From Bradyrhizobium guangdongense (GTDB lineage: Bacteria > Pseudomonadota > Alphaproteobacteria > Rhizobiales > Xanthobacteraceae), in assembly GCF_004114975.1 (NCBI RefSeq), contig NZ_CP030051.1, positions 2,542,001 through 2,606,000 on the forward strand: DNA of 64,000 nt, written 5' to 3'. Within the stretch, counting starts at the first letter, position 1; the number at the start of each line of letters is the position of its first letter. Below are positions 61,953-64,000 of this stretch, in pieces. A program made the position numbers and the translations under genes. The notes beneath the pieces are model-generated. The model worked only from the letters and a program-made list of their open reading frames with translations, made no database searches and had not been told where the DNA came from.

Positions 61953-61962
61953 GGCCGATTGA
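61099..61962 (+). CDS. istB: IS21 helper ATPase IstB
   Basis: A 287-residue AAA+ protein that helps target DNA choice in IS21 transposition. Walker A is [20 protein letters not shown], Walker B is [20 protein letters not shown], and [12 protein letters not shown] is sensor 1. The start at 61099 overlaps the IstA stop and follows GGAGG. Its last residues ([14 protein letters not shown]) are encoded by the right inverted repeat, and the stop at 61960-61962 lies beyond the element's right end as drawn, in flanking DNA. Confidence 0.92.
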   Translation: MERTQIFDLMGELKLYGMKAAFDEIMATAVKRQHEPQRIVGDLLNAEINEKQARSIKYQLTIAKLPLAKDIADFQFDGTPINQTLVNDVAGGGFIAQQRNVVLVGGTGTGKTHLAIAIARSCIRSGARGRFFNVVDLVNRLETETRNGRQGRLAEHLTRMDFIVLDELGYLPFAQSGGQLLFHLVSRLYERASVIVTTNLAFGEWPSVFGDAKMTTALLDRLTHHCDIVETGNDSWRFKSRDDDHATRARLASAIPASSDETSATSKTRRTKGSKLDADEGSNLQAD

Positions 61963-62070
61963 CAACAGGTCTTCGGGCAAAAGCGCACGTATCCCCCCGG
62001 ACTGGTTTGCGGTCCTTGATCACCCGAAGCGGCTATCTGCAGCGCGCTTAACAGCGCTCGGCGATGGCTG

Positions 62071-62985
62071 TCACTTTCCCACGCGCGCTAGGGCTATGTG
62101 CAAGGTCGCGGGCGGGTGCCCGAGCGTGGTGTTTGCTCCCCGGTAGCGTTCCCACATTGCCTTGCCGTCGAGATCTTCAACCAGATTGAGACCAACACGG
62201 GCGAGATCGTCGACGATTTCATCGGGATAGAATCCCGAAATCCAGGGCTCGCCGATTTGCGCGACGACCTTGGCATTTTCGTTGTGCGGTGATCGCGATG
62301 TGTTCGGGGCGAACTCAGCTTGGTCTACATAGGTGAATACAAGTTCGCTCCCCCGAGCACCGCAAGCTGCCACCGAACGCAAGGTCGCCAGATTGGCCTG
62401 GCGTGTCAGGTACACCGAAACGCCCAGCCACGAAAAGAATGCTTTCTCATCTGGCCGAAAGTGAGAGCGATTTAAGACAGATACCAAGTCCTCGTTGGCG
62501 AGGTCGGCAGCGACGAAATGCACGGACGGTGGAAGCGACATTCCGCATTCCTTGATGCGTTGGATCTTCATCGTCTGGGTCGCCGGATGGTCAATTTCAA
62601 AGATCGTCAGGGCGTCGGAAAAAGCAGGGCGGCGAAGCACGAAACTGTCCAGCCCAGCTCCGATCAGGACATATTGTTTGATGCCTCTCATTGCCGCCTC
62701 GCGCAGCGCATCCTCTGCATAACGAGAGCGAATCACCACTCCGGGCAGGGCGGTATTTGTCAGCAGGAACTCGTCCAAAACAGAAGCCGGTGTCCGCAGG
62801 GCGCGGCCACGCGTGTCCTCATCCATGCGGGCCAATATTCGCGCGGTCATCCTCTCGCGCTCGGCTTCGGAAACGAGTCGATCGCCCCAGGGGTCATTGA
62901 AAAGAGGAAAGGGGTCGAACCGCGAATGTAACGCTCTCATCAGCGATGTCACCAGTGCGGTGCGGCTGGGCAATGACTCCATCAT
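62071..62985 (-). CDS. Class I SAM-dependent methyltransferase (LCM-type, TIGR00027-like)
   Basis: A 304-residue protein of the leucine-carboxyl-methyltransferase-like family. SAM motif I is KQYVLIGAGLDSFVLRRP at about residues 103-120, the acidic strand is IFEIDHPATQTMK, and a later ADLANEDLVSVL holds motif II. The family N-terminal SRTALVTSLMRALHSRFDPF is present. The start at 62985 follows AAGGA. Substrate is unknown; in actinobacteria and proteobacteria these act on small acids. It lies alone, downstream of the IS element. Confidence 0.82.
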   Translation of the reverse strand: MMESLPSRTALVTSLMRALHSRFDPFPLFNDPWGDRLVSEAERERMTARILARMDEDTRGRALRTPASVLDEFLLTNTALPGVVIRSRYAEDALREAAMRGIKQYVLIGAGLDSFVLRRPAFSDALTIFEIDHPATQTMKIQRIKECGMSLPPSVHFVAADLANEDLVSVLNRSHFRPDEKAFFSWLGVSVYLTRQANLATLRSVAACGARGSELVFTYVDQAEFAPNTSRSPHNENAKVVAQIGEPWISGFYPDEIVDDLARVGLNLVEDLDGKAMWERYRGANTTLGHPPATLHIALARVGK

Positions 62986-63281
62986 TCAGTCCTTCTCCGG
63001 ACGAATTGTCTCGCTGCACAACAGGGTGCGCCACCGACGAGGCTTCGAAGGTAATGCAACTTGGTGCGCACCATAGCCCGGAAATGGCTCCCGGAGCCGG
63101 CTGTATTCACGCCATTGGCGAAGGCTTGGCGCGCCGCTGGGCTGCCGAAATCATAATACTTGCAAGGGGCGCTGCTTGTCTGACTACGAAGTTCCGATGC
63201 GGGCACTGAGAAATCGGCTTGCTAGGGCAGACCGGAAGTCGCCAACGCTTGGCCCGACCCACCCATTAACCCATACGAGAG

Positions 63282-63540
63282 TCACAACTCAGCAGTTGCG
63301 CTAGGGGGTTTGGGTGTCCTGACGAGCGATTTTGAAGCCCCATGCGCTTGCTCCATAAAGAGCTGAACAACCGGGCTGACAGCCCGGTTCTTCAGACGGA
63401 CGACTGCAATCGGCATAGGTGGGGATACGCAGCTCCACCGGAAGCACCTTGAGGGAGCGCTGCTGGGTAGCAAACCATAGCGCTGACTCGTGCAGCATGG
63501 TCAAAAAGCGTCCGGTCGCCACGCCGCTATCGCCATTTTC
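63282..63540 (-). pseudogene. LysR-family regulator C-terminal remnant
   Basis: One frame reads VATGRFLTMLHESALWFATQ then QRSLKVLPVELRIPTY; a shifted frame continues IAVVRLKNRAVSPVVQLFME then QAHGASKSL. This order (GRFLTMLPESVLRF, LKVLPVDL, V-x-LKNRTLSPVAQLFIE) is the end of a LysR effector domain. No N-terminal HTH is seen nearby, so this is a decayed fragment. A hairpin at 63371-63391 falls inside it and is probably chance. Confidence 0.6.
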
Positions 63541-63821
63541 GCCAATGGCGCGCCAGGCTAGCTATAGTCACGGAGATGACAAACCCATAGAATTCGGCCC
63601 ACACGCTGCGGGGATGCTGTCGCCAATCTGGGACGGTGCTGGTAGCTTCAAACACGGAGGTCTCACAGGCGCGAATTTGCGCCAGCAAGGAATAGGCTGT
63701 CCCGGCCGCCATCTGAAAGGTTCTCGGACGATTTGTCCCAAATCCCGCATCGATATTGCTGGCCGACCGGGGTTGACGGTGGAATAATCGTGAGGTTTTG
63801 GCCCGGCAGGCTCCGGGCGAC

Positions 63822-64000
63822 ATGGATTTATCGATGTCCGCGCTGTCCGAGGACTCCGAGCTTGCGCGCAGGATTGCCGAGCTCGAACAGAAGCTGAAGT
63901 CGAGCGTCGCCGAGACCGAGCGCCTGCAGCGCGAGCTGGCACAATCGCGCGAGCGACAGGCTGCCAGTTCGGAGGTTCTGGCGACCATTGCAGGTACCTC
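63822..64000 (+). CDS. Sensor protein N-terminus, coiled coil leading into GAF domain (3' end outside window)
   Basis: An open frame from ATG at 63822 to the window edge: MDLSMSALSEDSELARRIAE, a coiled coil (LEQKLKSSVAETERLQREL), then QSRERQAASSEVLATIAGTS. The end matches the linker that precedes GAF domains in bradyrhizobial sensor kinases and cyclases (the xREQxAxSEVLxxI pattern). No C-terminal domain can be seen, so the output is unknown. Confidence 0.6.
   Translation, partial: MDLSMSALSEDSELARRIAELEQKLKSSVAETERLQRELAQSRERQAASSEVLATIAGT

Noticed and set aside
63371..63391. Hairpin AACCGGGC/GCCCGGTT as a possible terminator
   Set aside because: It falls inside the LysR remnant's coding sequence and has no adjacent T-run.
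1..64000. CRISPR array, tRNA or rRNA genes, and phage attachment site
   Set aside because: No regularly spaced direct repeats, no cloverleaf or rRNA-like stretch, and no tRNA-flanked direct repeats were seen on reading.

Overview
The window looks like chromosomal DNA of a Bradyrhizobium-type alphaproteobacterium. It is GC-rich and has a large load of aromatic-acid/acyl-CoA catabolism, NitT/TauT and LivJ-type ABC transport parts, FNR/FixK-type TTGA-N6-TCAA boxes, STAS-MlaE and MCE-lipoprotein fusions, a PAS_5-like protein and many very short membrane proteins. The genus is an inference from gene content and remembered families; no search was run. No rRNA, tRNA or CRISPR array was seen.

Region 1 (1-3798) holds the 3' end of an amidase, a frameshifted LuxR-type regulator and remnant-rich DNA. 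Region 2 (3799-20125) is a catabolic block. It has a CaiB/BaiF CoA-transferase, a two-component flavin monooxygenase with its reductase, a beta-hydroxyacid dehydrogenase, a NitT/TauT ABC transporter with an IlvD-type dehydratase inside the operon, and a NicX-like ring-cleavage dioxygenase with all three metal ligands. A divergent minus-strand operon follows: alpha/beta hydrolase, acyl-CoA dehydrogenase, acyl-CoA ligase, opine-dehydrogenase-like protein and 3-hydroxyacyl-CoA dehydrogenase.

Region 3 (20126-30460) reads as a CoA-dependent 2-aminobenzoate (anthranilate) pathway. It contains an aryl-CoA ligase, the fused flavin monooxygenase/Old Yellow Enzyme typical of 2-aminobenzoyl-CoA monooxygenase/reductase, an SDR, an enoyl-CoA hydratase, a RidA protein, a second FAD monooxygenase, a cupin, a LivJ-type binding protein and a MarR regulator. 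A palindrome related to TTTTAAGCCTAAAA occurs five or six times, always in the control regions of this block, and probably marks one MarR regulon. One copy lies between the two divergent operons, which ties part of region 2 to region 3.

Region 4 (30475-45887) is an oxygen-responsive block: CBS-BON protein, PHA synthase, CHAD protein, phosphotransferase-kinase fusion, zinc alcohol dehydrogenase, universal stress protein, NDP-forming acyl-CoA synthetase-GNAT fusion, YqjE/YqjD-like pair, Mla-type lipid transporter, cytochrome c and an FNR-type regulator with four candidate Fe-S cysteines. Seven TTGA-N6-TCAA sites sit about 55-80 bp upstream of the start codons, including that of the FNR gene itself.

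Region 5 (45888-59498) has a chemotaxis receptor, cysteine synthase, a cyclase-TPR protein, two PilZ proteins and a PAS_5 protein among many tiny membrane proteins, repeats and decayed genes. One decayed locus joins a PEP-CTERM protein gene to an ATP-dependent DNA ligase remnant. Region 6 (59499-64000) carries a complete IS21-family element, a SAM-dependent methyltransferase, a LysR remnant and the 5' end of a probable GAF-type sensor protein cut by the window edge.
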